Part shown: piece after piece, positions 25,077 through 34,466 of the stretch
Position numbering within the stretch: position 1 is the first letter of the stretch
How the letters are laid out: each line of letters starts with the position of its first letter
NCBI GenBank assembly: GCA_024640765.1
Contig: JAHEEK010000006.1
Span: 62,001 to 126,000 of the forward strand
Source: Nereida sp024640765
GTDB lineage: Bacteria; Pseudomonadota; Alphaproteobacteria; Rhodobacterales; Rhodobacteraceae
Direction: 5' to 3'
DNA: 64,000 nt
Program-made: the position numbers and the translations under genes
The notes under the pieces: generated by a model
Seen by the model: the letters and a program-made list of their open reading frames with translations, nothing else
What the model was told of the DNA's origin: nothing
Database searches by the model: none

Positions 25077-28042
25077 TATTTCTTTCCTTTGATCGTCAGG
25101 GCTTCGTCCACAAGGGCGGCCTGTTGTGCTTTGTGCGCGCTTGCCAAACCCGTGGCTGGCGATGCGGATGTTGCGCGGCCAACATAGGCCGGACGTTTTG
25201 ATTTTGCGCCAATCCGGTCAAGGACCCACTCAATGTTGGGCTCGATGAATGACCATGCGCCTTGGTTTTTGGGCTCTTCCTGACACCAAACCATGTCAGC
25301 ACCTTTGAATCGCTCCAGTTCTTTGATCAGCGACATCGCGGGGAACGGATAGAATTGTTCGATGCGCAACAGATATACATCATCAAGGCCGCGCGCGTCG
25401 CGTTCCTCAAGCAGGTCAAAGTAGACCTTGCCTGAACACATCACCACGCGCTTGATCTTATCATCAGCGGCCAGTGTCAGTTCAGAGTTGCCTTGTTGTG
25501 CATCATCCCAAAGAACGCGGTGGAAGGACGAGCCGGTCGTAAAGTCCTCGCGTGTGCTGACAGCCATTTTGTGGCGCAACAGGGATTTCGGCGTCATCAT
25601 CACCAGTGGCTTGCGGAAGTCACGGTGAAGCTGACGGCGCAGGATGTGGAAATAGTTGGCAGGTGTGGTGCAGTTTGCCACGATCCAGTTGTCACCGCCG
25701 CACATCTGCAAGAACCGCTCAAGACGCGCCGAGGAGTGCTCGGGACCTTGACCTTCATAGCCGTGTGGCAACAACATGACGAGGCCGGACATCCGCAGCC
25801 ACTTGCTTTCACCAGAGCTGATAAACTGATCGAACATGATCTGGGCGCCGTTGGCAAAATCGCCAAATTGTGCTTCCCAAAGTGTCAGCGCGTTAGGCTC
25901 CGCCAAAGAGTAGCCATATTCAAAGCCAAGCACCGCGTATTCAGACAGCATCGAGTCGATCACTTCGTACTGTGATTGGCCTTCGCGAATGTTGTTCAGC
26001 GGGTAGTAGCGATCTTCGGTATCTTGGTTGATCAGGCCAGAGTGGCGGTGGCTAAATGTGCCCCGTGTACTGTCTTGGCCAGACAAACGAACAGGGAAGC
26101 CTTCAGTTAGCAAAGAACCAAACGCAAGCGCTTCACCGGTTGCCCAATCAATGCCTTTGCCTGCACCAAGTGCCTTCTTTTTGGTATCAAGCATACGTCG
26201 CACAGTCTTATGAAGCGGATAGCCCTCGGGCGCGTGCGTCAGCGCGTTTGCTACTTGATCAAAAGTCTCATCCGCGATGCCTGTAGTGCCGCGCTGATAG
26301 TCATCACCATCGCGATGATCGAGGTGCGACCAGCGGCCATCAAGCCAATCAGCTTTGTTCGGTTTAAAGTCTTTTCCGGCCTCAAACTCGGTGTTGAGCA
26401 TGGACTGGAACGCGGCCTTCATATCCTCGATTTCCCCTTCGGGAATGAGGCCGTCTTTTACCAAACGATCCGTATAAAGCGTCAGAGTTGTCTTTTGCTT
26501 TTTGATCTTTTTGTACATCAGCGGGTTTGTGAACATGGGCTCGTCGCCCTCGTTGTGTCCGAACCGGCGATAGCAGATAATATCGAGAACCACGTCCTTG
26601 TGGAACTTCTGGCGGAACTCTGTTGCCACTTTCGCGGCGTGGACCACGGCTTCTGGGTCGTCGCCGTTCACGTGGAAAATTGGTGCTTCAACCATCAACG
26701 CGATGTCGGTAGGGTATGGCGATGAGCGGCTAAAGTGCGGCGCAGTTGTGAAACCAATCTGGTTATTCACGACGATGTGCATCGTGCCGCCTGTGCGGTG
26801 GCCGCGCAGACCAGAAAGGCCAAATCCTTCGGCTACAACACCCTGACCGGCAAATGCCGCATCACCGTGCAGCAAGATGCCCATGACGGCTGTGCGGTCT
26901 GTGTCGTTCAGTTGATCCTGCTTGGCGCGCACTTTGCCCAAAACGACGGGGTTCACGGCTTCAAGGTGCGAGGGGTTCGCCGTCAGTGACAAGTGTACGT
27001 CATTGCCGTCAAAGGACCGGTCGGATGATGCACCAAGGTGATACTTAACGTCACCCGAACCGTCTACGTCCTCGGGCTTGAAGCTGCCGCCTTGGAATTC
27101 GTTAAAAATGGCGCGGTAAGGTTTGCTCATGACATTTGCCAAAACAGACAAACGGCCACGGTGTGGCATTCCAACGATGATCTCGCGCAGGCCCAGTTGG
27201 CCGCCGCGCTTGATGATTTGCTCCATCGCGGGGATCAAGCTTTCACCGCCATCAAGGCCGAACCGCTTGGTGCCCATGTATTTCACATGCAGGAATTTCT
27301 CAAAGCCCTCGGCCTCAACCAACTTGTTAAGGATTGCTTTACGGCCTTCGCGGGTGAACTGGATTTCTTTCCCCAGACCCTCGATGCGTTCCTTTAGCCA
27401 GCTCGATTCTTCGGGGTTTGAAATGTGCATATACTGCAGCGCAAAAGTGCCACAGTAGGTCCGCTTCACGATATCAACGATCTGACGCATGGTTGCGATT
27501 TGCAGGCCAAGAACGTTGTCGATGAAAATCGGGCGGTCCATATCCGCGTCAGTGAAGCCGTAGGATTTCGGGTCAAGCTCTGGGTGCGCGGTTGTCTCGC
27601 GCATGCCGAGCGGATCAAGATCAGCAGCAAGGTGGCCGCGAATACGGTAGGCACGGATCAGCATTAGCGCGCGAATGCTGTCTAAAACTGCGCGCTGGAT
27701 GGCGTCATTGCTGACTTCAACACCCGCGTCGGCGGCTTTGCCTGTGATTTTCTTGGCTGCTGTTTTTGCTTCGGCAGGCGCTGGATATTCGCCGGTGATC
27801 GCAGAGGTCAGATCATCGTGTGGCATGGGGGGCCAGTCTGCACGCGCCCATGATGGCCCGCTTGCTTCGGCTTTTACATCAAGTTCCGCATCGCCAAGTG
27901 CGCGAAAGAATTCCTGCCACGCTTCGTCCACTGCGTTGGGATCGTTGGCATATTGAGCGTAAAGCTGCTCGAGATATTCCGCATTGTGCCCCTGCATAAA
28001 CGAGGATGCATGGAATTGATCATTCGCGGGGTGGTCGGTCAT
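25076..28042 (-). CDS. sucA: 2-oxoglutarate dehydrogenase E1 component
   Basis: 988 residues, thiamine-diphosphate enzyme that decarboxylates 2-oxoglutarate and passes succinyl to SucB. Seen: N-terminal SFMQGHNAEYLEQLYAQY binding segment, the substrate loop GMPHRGRLSVLANV, the thiamine-diphosphate site HGDAAFAGQGVVAE to VVNNQIGFTT, the transketolase-like pyrimidine domain (VRLSGQDSTRGTFSHRH) and the C-terminal QEEPKNQGAWSF. It follows sucD after an 80-base gap containing a strong hairpin, so sucAB levels can differ from sucCD. Confidence 0.98.
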   Translation of the reverse strand: MTDHPANDQFHASSFMQGHNAEYLEQLYAQYANDPNAVDEAWQEFFRALGDAELDVKAEASGPSWARADWPPMPHDDLTSAITGEYPAPAEAKTAAKKITGKAADAGVEVSNDAIQRAVLDSIRALMLIRAYRIRGHLAADLDPLGMRETTAHPELDPKSYGFTDADMDRPIFIDNVLGLQIATMRQIVDIVKRTYCGTFALQYMHISNPEESSWLKERIEGLGKEIQFTREGRKAILNKLVEAEGFEKFLHVKYMGTKRFGLDGGESLIPAMEQIIKRGGQLGLREIIVGMPHRGRLSVLANVMSKPYRAIFNEFQGGSFKPEDVDGSGDVKYHLGASSDRSFDGNDVHLSLTANPSHLEAVNPVVLGKVRAKQDQLNDTDRTAVMGILLHGDAAFAGQGVVAEGFGLSGLRGHRTGGTMHIVVNNQIGFTTAPHFSRSSPYPTDIALMVEAPIFHVNGDDPEAVVHAAKVATEFRQKFHKDVVLDIICYRRFGHNEGDEPMFTNPLMYKKIKKQKTTLTLYTDRLVKDGLIPEGEIEDMKAAFQSMLNTEFEAGKDFKPNKADWLDGRWSHLDHRDGDDYQRGTTGIADETFDQVANALTHAPEGYPLHKTVRRMLDTKKKALGAGKGIDWATGEALAFGSLLTEGFPVRLSGQDSTRGTFSHRHSGLINQDTEDRYYPLNNIREGQSQYEVIDSMLSEYAVLGFEYGYSLAEPNALTLWEAQFGDFANGAQIMFDQFISSGESKWLRMSGLVMLLPHGYEGQGPEHSSARLERFLQMCGGDNWIVANCTTPANYFHILRRQLHRDFRKPLVMMTPKSLLRHKMAVSTREDFTTGSSFHRVLWDDAQQGNSELTLAADDKIKRVVMCSGKVYFDLLEERDARGLDDVYLLRIEQFYPFPAMSLIKELERFKGADMVWCQEEPKNQGAWSFIEPNIEWVLDRIGAKSKRPAYVGRATSASPATGLASAHKAQQAALVDEALTIKGKK

Positions 28043-28087
28043 GTGTTTGGCCTCATGGCAAGGAAGGACGAGCGAAAAATAAGGAAG

Positions 28088-28113
28088 GGGCGCGGCAGGG
28101 AGGTGCCGCGCCC
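28088..28113 (-). terminator. Strong hairpin between sucD and sucA, partial terminator
   Basis: GGGCGCGGCA (28088-28097) pairs perfectly with TGCCGCGCCC (28104-28113), 6-base loop. On the minus strand it is followed by CCTTCCTTATTTTTCG, giving a late T-rich stretch. It probably attenuates read-through into sucA or protects the sucCD message. Confidence 0.6.
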
Positions 28114-28121
28114 GTTAGGTG

Positions 28122-29003
28122 TTAGCCGATGGCTTCTTTAACAGCTTCGCCTAAAGTCGCGGGACTGTCCGCAACGATGATACCCGCAGATTTCATGGCT
28201 TCGATTTTGCTTTCCGCATCCCCTTGGCCGCCAGCAACAATCGCGCCAGCGTGGCCCATGCGACGGCCGGGAGGTGCCGTGCGGCCAGCAATAAAGCCAG
28301 CGGTTGGTTTCCAGCGGCCTTTCTTGCGTTGCTCGGCGAGGAACTCGGCTGCTTCTTCTTCGGCTGTACCGCCAATTTCACCGATCATGATGATTGAGTG
28401 CGTCTCATCGTCATCAAGGAACATGTCCAGCACATCGATGTGCTCGGTGCCTTTGAGGGGGTCACCACCGATGCCAACAGCCGTAGATTGGCCTAGGCCC
28501 ATATCAGTTGTTTGCTTCACGGCTTCATATGTGAGCGTGCCAGAGCGTGACACAACACCCACGCTGCCGCGACGGTGAATATGGCCGGGCATGATGCCAA
28601 TTTTGCAAGCGTCCGGAGTGATTACACCGGGGCAGTTCGGACCAACAAGACGTGATGTTGATCCCTCAAGGGCACGCTTGACGCGCATCATATCAAGCAC
28701 AGGAATGCCTTCGGTGATGCAAACGATCAGCGGCATATTGGCGTCAATTGCTTCCAAAATACTGTCTGCCGCAAAGGGGGGCGGCACATATATCACAGAT
28801 GCGTTTGCTTCTGTGACGTGCATTGCTTCGTGCACGGAGTTGAAGATCGGCAGATCAAGATGTGACTGACCACCTTTGCCGGGTGTCACGCCACCAACCA
28901 TTTTGGTGCCGTAAGCAATTGCCTGCTCGGAGTGAAAAGTACCCTGGCTGCCGGTCAAACCCTGGCAGATGACTTTTGTGTTTTCGTTAATAAGGACGGC
29001 CAT
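28122..29003 (-). CDS. sucD: Succinyl-CoA synthetase, alpha subunit
   Basis: 293 residues; binds CoA and carries the phospho-histidine. Seen: GLTGSQGTFHSEQAIAYGTKMVGGVTPGKGG (CoA site), NCPGVITP, GDPLKGTEHIDVLDMF and the active-site histidine in RMGHAGAIVAGGQG near residue 243. Acts with SucC to make ATP or GTP from succinyl-CoA. It is 73 bases after sucC. Confidence 0.98.
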   Translation of the reverse strand: MAVLINENTKVICQGLTGSQGTFHSEQAIAYGTKMVGGVTPGKGGQSHLDLPIFNSVHEAMHVTEANASVIYVPPPFAADSILEAIDANMPLIVCITEGIPVLDMMRVKRALEGSTSRLVGPNCPGVITPDACKIGIMPGHIHRRGSVGVVSRSGTLTYEAVKQTTDMGLGQSTAVGIGGDPLKGTEHIDVLDMFLDDDETHSIIMIGEIGGTAEEEAAEFLAEQRKKGRWKPTAGFIAGRTAPPGRRMGHAGAIVAGGQGDAESKIEAMKSAGIIVADSPATLGEAVKEAIG

Positions 29004-29076
29004 TTTGCGTCTCCTTAAATGTTGTGCGCGGGCGATGTCGCCTCGGGCGCGAAGAGGTTGCGAATGGGCGAGGGAC

Positions 29077-30270
29077 TTAGCCCTTCACCGCCTTAACGAT
29101 TTTCTGAGCACCATCCTTGAGGTCGTCAGCAGCAATTACATCAACGTCTGAATTGTTGATGATCGCCTTACCTTGCTCAACGTTGGTTCCTTCAAGACGC
29201 ACAACCAGCGGTACTTTCAGGCCAACTTCTTTCACGGCTGCAACAACGCCTTCGGCAATAACATCACAGCGCATGATGCCGCCGAAGATGTTGACCAAGA
29301 TGCCTTTGACGTTCGGGTCAGATGTGATGATTTTGAACGCTTCGGTAACTTTCTCTTGGGTAGCGCCGCCACCTACGTCGAGAAAGTTTGCAGGCTCTGC
29401 GCCGTAGAGCTTGATGATGTCCATCGTTGCCATGGCAAGACCAGCGCCGTTAACCATACAACCGATTTCACCGTCGAGTGCGATGTAGTTGAGGTCAAAC
29501 TTGGACGCGGCCAGTTCTTTAGGGTCTTCTTCAGTTTCATCACGAAGTGCCGCGATATCTGCGTGGCGGTAGATCGCGTTGCCGTCAAAGCTGACCTTGG
29601 CATCAAGCACCTTAAGATCACCGGCATCAGTTACGATCAGCGGGTTGATTTCAAGCATCTCCATGTCTTTTTCCATGAAGGCTGTATAAAGCTGGCCCAT
29701 CAATTTGACGCACTGCTTAACCTGCTGACCTGTAAGGCCGAGTGTGAAAGCGATACGGCGACCGTGATACGCTTGGAAACCTGTTGCAGGATCAACGCTG
29801 AACGACAGGATTTTTTCAGGGGTCGCTGCTGCTACTTCCTCAATGTCCATGCCGCCTTCGGTTGAGCACACGAATGATACGCGGCTTGTTTGGCGGTCAA
29901 CGAGCAGGGCAAGATACATTTCTGTTTCAATGCCGGAACCGTCTTCGATGTAGATACGGTTTACTTGCTTACCCTCAGGACCTGTTTGGTGTGTCACCAA
30001 TGTGCGGCCCAACATGCGCTTTGCTTCTTGTGCTGCTTCTTCAGCAGATTTTGCCAAACGTACACCGCCAGCTTCGCCAGCGTCGGCTTCGACAAATTTA
30101 CCTTTGCCGCGTCCGCCTGCGTGAATTTGTGCTTTTACAACCCAAAGCGGGCCGTCCATTTCACCTGCGGCTGTTTTTGCGTCTTCGGCTTTGAGAACGG
30201 CACGGCCATCGCTCACTGGGGCACCGTAAGTGCGCAACAAGGCTTTGGCCTGATATTCGTGGATATTCAT
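29077..30270 (-). CDS. sucC: Succinyl-CoA synthetase, beta subunit
   Basis: 397 residues with an N-terminal ATP-grasp domain (MNIHEYQAKALLRTYGAPV, VVKAQIHAGGRGKGKF) and a C-terminal CoA-ligase domain (NIFGGIMRCDVIAEGVV, RLEGTNVEQGKAIIN). First gene of the sucCD-sucAB-lpd run. Its 238-base upstream region holds two TGTGATCACA palindromes about 100-130 bases before the start, so GntR-type control of the whole run is likely (inference). Confidence 0.98.
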   Translation of the reverse strand: MNIHEYQAKALLRTYGAPVSDGRAVLKAEDAKTAAGEMDGPLWVVKAQIHAGGRGKGKFVEADAGEAGGVRLAKSAEEAAQEAKRMLGRTLVTHQTGPEGKQVNRIYIEDGSGIETEMYLALLVDRQTSRVSFVCSTEGGMDIEEVAAATPEKILSFSVDPATGFQAYHGRRIAFTLGLTGQQVKQCVKLMGQLYTAFMEKDMEMLEINPLIVTDAGDLKVLDAKVSFDGNAIYRHADIAALRDETEEDPKELAASKFDLNYIALDGEIGCMVNGAGLAMATMDIIKLYGAEPANFLDVGGGATQEKVTEAFKIITSDPNVKGILVNIFGGIMRCDVIAEGVVAAVKEVGLKVPLVVRLEGTNVEQGKAIINNSDVDVIAADDLKDGAQKIVKAVKG

Positions 30271-30369
30271 GGAAAATATGTCCCGTTTGGCTGCAATTAG
30301 AGCACCCTAAGCACGAAGCGCGCTTAAATAAGAGTAACTTTTTGCGCAGATTGGGAAAAAAGCGACATT

Positions 30370-30400
30370 TGTGATCACAGCCGAAAAAAGTGTGATCACA
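30370..30400. promoter_or_regulatory. Tandem TGTGATCACA operators upstream of sucC
   Basis: Two identical perfect palindromes at 30370-30379 and 30391-30400, centre-to-centre distance 21 bp, i.e. two helical turns on one DNA face. The pair before sdhC has the same spacing. Confidence 0.75.
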
Positions 30401-30460
30401 AATTTGGGGGCTGAAGTGATTTCTGTGACTGGATTCACACATCAGCGAATCTTGAATATA

Positions 30461-30489
30461 AAAAGGCGCCCCATAATGGAGCGCCTTAA
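30461..30489 (-). terminator. Rho-independent terminator of mdh
   Basis: On the minus strand AAGGCGC pairs with GCGCCTT (30481-30487 and 30463-30469), with further inner pairing, followed by a run of T. It separates mdh from sucC, so sucC needs its own promoter. Confidence 0.85.
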
Positions 30490-30508
30490 AGGCTGTCTAA
30501 TTGGTAGT

Positions 30509-31471
30509 TTAAGCCAGTGAGTTGTCGATCTCTTTACAGGCGGACACGAGGCCCTTCACTGCGTTGATCGACTTTTCGAACATATCTTGCTCGTCTTTGT
30601 TCATCTTGATCTCGACGACGCGCTCAACACCTTCGGCGCCGATTACTGTTGGAACACCGACGTAGAACCCATCAAGGCCGTAGTTGCCATCAACGTATGC
30701 TGCACATGGCAGAACGCGCTTTTGGTCTTTGAGGTAAGCTTCGGCCATTTCAATCGCGGAGGTGGCAGGTGCGTAGAAAGCAGAACCATTGCCAAGTAAG
30801 CCAACGATCTCTGCGCCACCATCACGTGTGCGTTGAACGATTGCGTCCATCTTTTCTTGTGTCGTCCAACCCATGTCGATCAGATCAGGGAGAGGGATGC
30901 CTGCAACGGTTGAATAGCGTACAAGCGGAACCATTGTGTCGCCGTGGCCGCCCAGAACGAAAGCTGTGACGTCTTTCATTGAGACGTTGAACTCGAGGCT
31001 CAGGAAGTGACGGAAGCGCGCGCTGTCCAAAACACCAGCCATGCCACACACTTTGTTGTGGGGCAGACCAGAGAATTCACGAAGTGCCCAAACCATCGCG
31101 TCAAGCGGGTTGGTGATGCAGATAACAAAGGCGTTTGGTGCGTGGGCTGCAATGCCTTCACCAACAGACTTCATTACTTTCAAATTGATACCCAAAAGGT
31201 CATCACGGCTCATACCAGGCTTGCGCGGTACACCAGCTGTTACGATGCAAACATCAGCGCCTGCGATGTCGGCATAGTCAGTCGTGCCCTTCATTGTGGC
31301 GTCGAAACCTTCGGACGGACCAGCTTCAGCAATATCGAGTGCTTTGCCTTGTGGTGTACCATCAGCAATGTCGAAGAGAACAACGTCGCCAAGCTCTTTC
31401 AGCGCTACGAGGTGAGCGAGCGTGCCGCCAATTTGTCCAGCGCCGATAAGGGCAATTTTAGGTCTGGCCAT
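30509..31471 (-). CDS. mdh: Malate dehydrogenase
   Basis: 320 residues, the LDH-like type usual in alphaproteobacteria. NAD site IALIGAGQIGGTLAHLVAL at the N-terminus, substrate arginines in AGVPRKPGMSRDDL, catalytic Asp/His pair with His in FVLGGHGDTMVP near residue 176. Interconverts malate and oxaloacetate. It lies upstream of sucC on the same strand but ends at its own terminator. Confidence 0.98.
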   Translation of the reverse strand: MARPKIALIGAGQIGGTLAHLVALKELGDVVLFDIADGTPQGKALDIAEAGPSEGFDATMKGTTDYADIAGADVCIVTAGVPRKPGMSRDDLLGINLKVMKSVGEGIAAHAPNAFVICITNPLDAMVWALREFSGLPHNKVCGMAGVLDSARFRHFLSLEFNVSMKDVTAFVLGGHGDTMVPLVRYSTVAGIPLPDLIDMGWTTQEKMDAIVQRTRDGGAEIVGLLGNGSAFYAPATSAIEMAEAYLKDQKRVLPCAAYVDGNYGLDGFYVGVPTVIGAEGVERVVEIKMNKDEQDMFEKSINAVKGLVSACKEIDNSLA

Positions 31472-31637
31472 GTGAGTATCTCCGGTCAGGTGAGTTGTGA
31501 GGGTCGTGTTTCAAGGGCGGTGCCTAGACCCAAAGTATGTTGCTTGCAAGGTTTTGAATGGATGCGCACCCTTGCTGAGCTGACCTGCGCTGGCGTAAAG
31601 AAATGGCAATGCGAAAATTTTCAAGGGCTTAGCCGCG

Positions 31638-32390
31638 ATGGATCTGACATTTTCGTTTTTCGCTCTCGCGGTACCTGCAGTGATCTTTGCGGGGATTTCA
31701 AAAGCCGGATTTGGCTCGGGCGCGGCCTTTGCGGCTGCATCGATTCTCGCGCTTGTGCTTGATCCGGCGATGGCGCTTGGAATCATGTTGCCGTTGTTGA
31801 TGCTCATCGATGTTGCCGCCCTCCGGGCCTATTGGGGGAAATGGGACTGGCAAGAAGCCCGCCGTCTTATTATCGGTAGTTTGCCGGGTATCGCTGTAGC
31901 GATTTGGTTGTATCAGGTGGCAGACGCTGATGTGTTTCGCTTCTTAATCGGCGCGGTTTCTTTGTTATTTGTCGCGCTTCAGTTGGCCAAGGCGCGCAAC
32001 CTAATCCCGAGCCGTGAGAAGGCATATCCGGAGTGGGCAGGAGTTTTATCTGGCTGTGTCGCAGGCTTCACAAGCTTTGTTAGTCACGCAGGCGGGCCTC
32101 CGGTGGCTGTGTATTTGCTTGCGCAACGGCTCGATAAAACGACCTATCAAGCGACCACGGTTCTTACATTCTGGGCGATCAATGCGCTCAAATCGCTTCC
32201 TTACGCCATTTTGGGCGTTTTTACGTGGCAAACGCTTTATATTGACCTTTTGCTCGCCCCATTTGCGCTGATCGGGGCGTGGCTTGGTGTTCGGGCGCAT
32301 CGCATCATCTCTGAGCGCGCATTTTTCACGCTGACGTATGTTTTGTTGGTCATTACTGGCAGCAAGCTGATCTGGGACGCACTAACTTAA
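31638..32390 (+). CDS. TauE/SafE (TSUP) family membrane permease
   Basis: 250 residues with seven to eight membrane helices and the two related halves typical of TSUP proteins: FAGISKAGFGSGAAFAAASILAL early and GVLSGCVAGFTSFVSHAGGPPVAVYLL in the middle. Family members export sulfite, sulfoacetate or other small organic anions, but the substrate is not readable. AAGGG lies 10 bases before the ATG. The 3' end overlaps a convergent small secreted protein gene. A second TSUP gene is present at 50.2 kb. Confidence 0.88.
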   Translation: MDLTFSFFALAVPAVIFAGISKAGFGSGAAFAAASILALVLDPAMALGIMLPLLMLIDVAALRAYWGKWDWQEARRLIIGSLPGIAVAIWLYQVADADVFRFLIGAVSLLFVALQLAKARNLIPSREKAYPEWAGVLSGCVAGFTSFVSHAGGPPVAVYLLAQRLDKTTYQATTVLTFWAINALKSLPYAILGVFTWQTLYIDLLLAPFALIGAWLGVRAHRIISERAFFTLTYVLLVITGSKLIWDALT

Positions 32391-32671
32391 ATGCTTTTGC
32401 CGATCACGCTTAGCTTATCTGTCTTTTCAAATGCACGGCCCGAAGCAACAAGGCAGGTGGGGCCGGCCGCTTTAGTTACAGTAATGGTCCAGCTGCCCGT
32501 AGCGTTTGAAGCGAATATCTCGACCAAAGCGTTATCCGCGCCAAGGCCAACAGATTGTCGTGTCTCACCATATTTCGTGGAAAGGTTATCCACAATTGTT
32601 GCCCTGTTTCCGCATTGGGCCAAATGTTGACTGGACGCAGCTAACGTCATTGCGGCTAGCAATAAATTCAT
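32387..32671 (-). CDS. Small secreted protein of unknown function
   Basis: 94 residues from ATG 32671, which has GAGGAA nine bases upstream. A signal peptide (MNLLLAAMTLAASSQHLA) is followed by a compact domain: CGNRATIVDNLSTKYGETRQ, NALVEIFASNATGSWTITVT, GPTCLVASGRAF. Two cysteines could form a disulfide. I have seen this pattern as a hypothetical protein in many Rhodobacterales, from memory, with no function. The last bases overlap the TSUP gene end to end. Confidence 0.8.
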   Translation of the reverse strand: MNLLLAAMTLAASSQHLAQCGNRATIVDNLSTKYGETRQSVGLGADNALVEIFASNATGSWTITVTKAAGPTCLVASGRAFEKTDKLSVIGKSI

Positions 32672-32831
32672 ACCAAAATTCCTCGTAAACAAACACGCGC
32701 CACATATCCCATACTAACTTTTTCATTTGGTGAACTTGGGTCAAGCGCTGCATCGCAGCAATTCGTGCTTGTAATCATCGCATGAATAATGCGATGTCTG
32801 CGCAAGATAATTACTCAATAGAGGTAAGAAG

Positions 32832-33671
32832 ATGTCTCAGCGCCCCGTCCGTTCCGTCCTTTATATTCCGGCTTCAAAAGAGCGTGCCCTTGAAAAGGCC
32901 GAAGGTTTGGCGTGCGACGCGATCATTTTCGATCTTGAGGACGCAGTTGCCATCGATGAAAAAGTACCTGCGCGTGATTTATTAGCCGAAACACTTCCGA
33001 CAGCCGATTATGGCGCGCGTTTGCGGATTGTACGTGTGAATGGGCTTGATACCAATTGGGGCCGTGAGGATGTTTTGAGTGTTGCAGATGCAGATGCTGT
33101 TCTGCTTCCCAAAGTTAATTCCGCCGCAGATGTAGATGCCATTGCGGCATTAACGAGCTTGCCGATTTGGGCGATGATGGAAACACCTTTGGGTATTCTT
33201 AACGCCGCTGAAATTGCGGCCCATCCCCGCCTTGAGGGGATGGTTATGGGCACCAACGATTTGACAAAAGATCTCAATACGCGTCACCGGCCGGATCGTG
33301 AACCGCTGCTTACGTCGTTGCAGATGTGCCTGCTTGCAGCGCGTGCCCACGGGGTCACTATTGTCGATGGGGTTTACAATGCCTTTAAGGATGATGCGGG
33401 CCTGAAGGTGGAATGTGACCAAGGTCGTGACATGGGATTTGAGGGTAAAACCTTGATTCATCCTGCACAGCTGGACGTTGCTAATACGGCTTTCGCACCG
33501 TCAGAGGCCGAAATTGATCTGTCGAAGCGCCAAATCGAAGCGTTCGAACAAGCAGAGCGCGACGGGCAGGGTGTTGCTGTTGTGGACGGAAAGATCGTAG
33601 AAAACCTTCATATCGTAACGGCGCGCGCGACGCTCGCAAAAGTGCACGCCATTCAGGCAATGAAGGATTAA
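32832..33671 (+). CDS. mcl2: CitE-like lyase/thioesterase, probable (3S)-malyl-CoA thioesterase
   Basis: 279 residues of the HpcH/HpaI-CitE TIM-barrel family. Metal- and CoA-binding motifs: SVLYIPASKERALEKA, IIFDLEDAVA, MMETPLGILNA (catalytic Glu), GTNDLTKDLNTRH and IHPAQLDVAN. Length and sequence fit Rhodobacter Mcl2, which hydrolyses (3S)-malyl-CoA to malate, better than the longer malyl-CoA lyase Mcl1. Position two genes before mch supports an ethylmalonyl-CoA pathway role. AGAGGTAAGAAG precedes the start. Confidence 0.85.
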   Translation: MSQRPVRSVLYIPASKERALEKAEGLACDAIIFDLEDAVAIDEKVPARDLLAETLPTADYGARLRIVRVNGLDTNWGREDVLSVADADAVLLPKVNSAADVDAIAALTSLPIWAMMETPLGILNAAEIAAHPRLEGMVMGTNDLTKDLNTRHRPDREPLLTSLQMCLLAARAHGVTIVDGVYNAFKDDAGLKVECDQGRDMGFEGKTLIHPAQLDVANTAFAPSEAEIDLSKRQIEAFEQAERDGQGVAVVDGKIVENLHIVTARATLAKVHAIQAMKD

Positions 33672-33674
33672 ATA

Positions 33675-34229
33675 ATGGGTCTTCTGATCGCAGGTGTTAT
33701 TTTGTGGAGTGCTGCGCACTTCTTTAAACGGTTAGCGCCCGCAGCGCGGGCAGGGCTGGGCGATAAAGGACGCCTTTTGGTGACTGCGGCTTTGGGCGCA
33801 AGCTTGCTCATGATGATTTTCGGCTACCGAATGGCGGACTTCATCCCTGTTTATACGCCACCGGAGTGGGCGCGCGGTGTGAACAACCTCGCCATGATTG
33901 CAGCATTTTATGTTTTTGGGGCGTCTGCTGCGAAGCCCGCGAAAGTCTGGCTCGGTACGAAACTTCGCCACCCACAACTTGCTGCAGTGGCGATTTGGGC
34001 GGTGGCGCATTTGCTGGTCAATGGTGATGCGGCTTCTTTGGTGTTGTTCGGCGGACTGCTGGCATGGGCTTTTGGCGCCATGGCTTTGATCAATCGTGCA
34101 GAAGGGACGTGGGACGTGCCTGCTCAGGCATCAGTGAAAAAGGAAATCACCCTCATCGTGATTACGGTGGTTCTTTACAGTCTTGTTGCGGCTATTCACA
34201 TCTGGCTGGGTGTGAACCCGTTCGTTTAA
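33675..34229 (+). CDS. NnrU-family membrane protein
   Basis: 184 residues with about five membrane helices. Segments WSAAHFFKRLAPAARAGLGDKGR, TPPEWARGVNNLAMIAAFYVFG and HPQLAAVAIWAVAHLLVNGDAASLVLFGG are typical of NnrU, named from denitrification gene clusters but found widely. No nitrogen-oxide genes are nearby, so no such role is implied. It begins 3 bases after mcl2 and is followed without a gap by the DUF1737 gene, so it is part of the mcl2-mch transcript. Confidence 0.88.
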   Translation: MGLLIAGVILWSAAHFFKRLAPAARAGLGDKGRLLVTAALGASLLMMIFGYRMADFIPVYTPPEWARGVNNLAMIAAFYVFGASAAKPAKVWLGTKLRHPQLAAVAIWAVAHLLVNGDAASLVLFGGLLAWAFGAMALINRAEGTWDVPAQASVKKEITLIVITVVLYSLVAAIHIWLGVNPFV

Positions 34230-34244
34230 TTGAAGGTGAAAGCT

Positions 34245-34448
34245 GTGAAACTGTATCGATTTTTGTCCGAAGATGACACGTCTGACTTCTGCCACAAGGT
34301 GACGGATGCCTTGAATAAAGGATGGGAGCTTTACGGCGGCCCGACCCAAGCATGGGATGCCGCAAACGGAGTGATGCGCTGTGGTCAGGCCGTGACCAAA
34401 GAGGTTGAGGGCACCTACACGCGCGACACAAAGCTCGGCGAACATTAA
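34245..34448 (+). CDS. DUF1737-like small protein
   Basis: 67 residues from a GTG at 34245, chosen because AAGGTGA lies 6 bases upstream; an in-frame TTG at 34230 would remove that spacing. The sequence KLYRFLSEDDTSDFCHKVTDALNKGWELYGGPTQAW matches the short DUF1737 domain, a soluble fold of unknown role. It sits between the NnrU and mch genes in a tight cluster, suggesting shared transcription. Confidence 0.8.
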   Translation: MKLYRFLSEDDTSDFCHKVTDALNKGWELYGGPTQAWDAANGVMRCGQAVTKEVEGTYTRDTKLGEH

Positions 34449-34466
34449 GATCAGAAAGGCACTTAC

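Noticed and set aside
24322..25092. 256-codon open frame opposite sucB
   Set aside because: Complement of sucB; Ser/Ala/Pro-rich composition and repeated segments mirror the duplicated lipoyl domains.
31007..31762. 251-codon frame opposite mdh running into the TSUP gene
   Set aside because: mdh is certain on the other strand; the frame crosses two real genes and has no family features.
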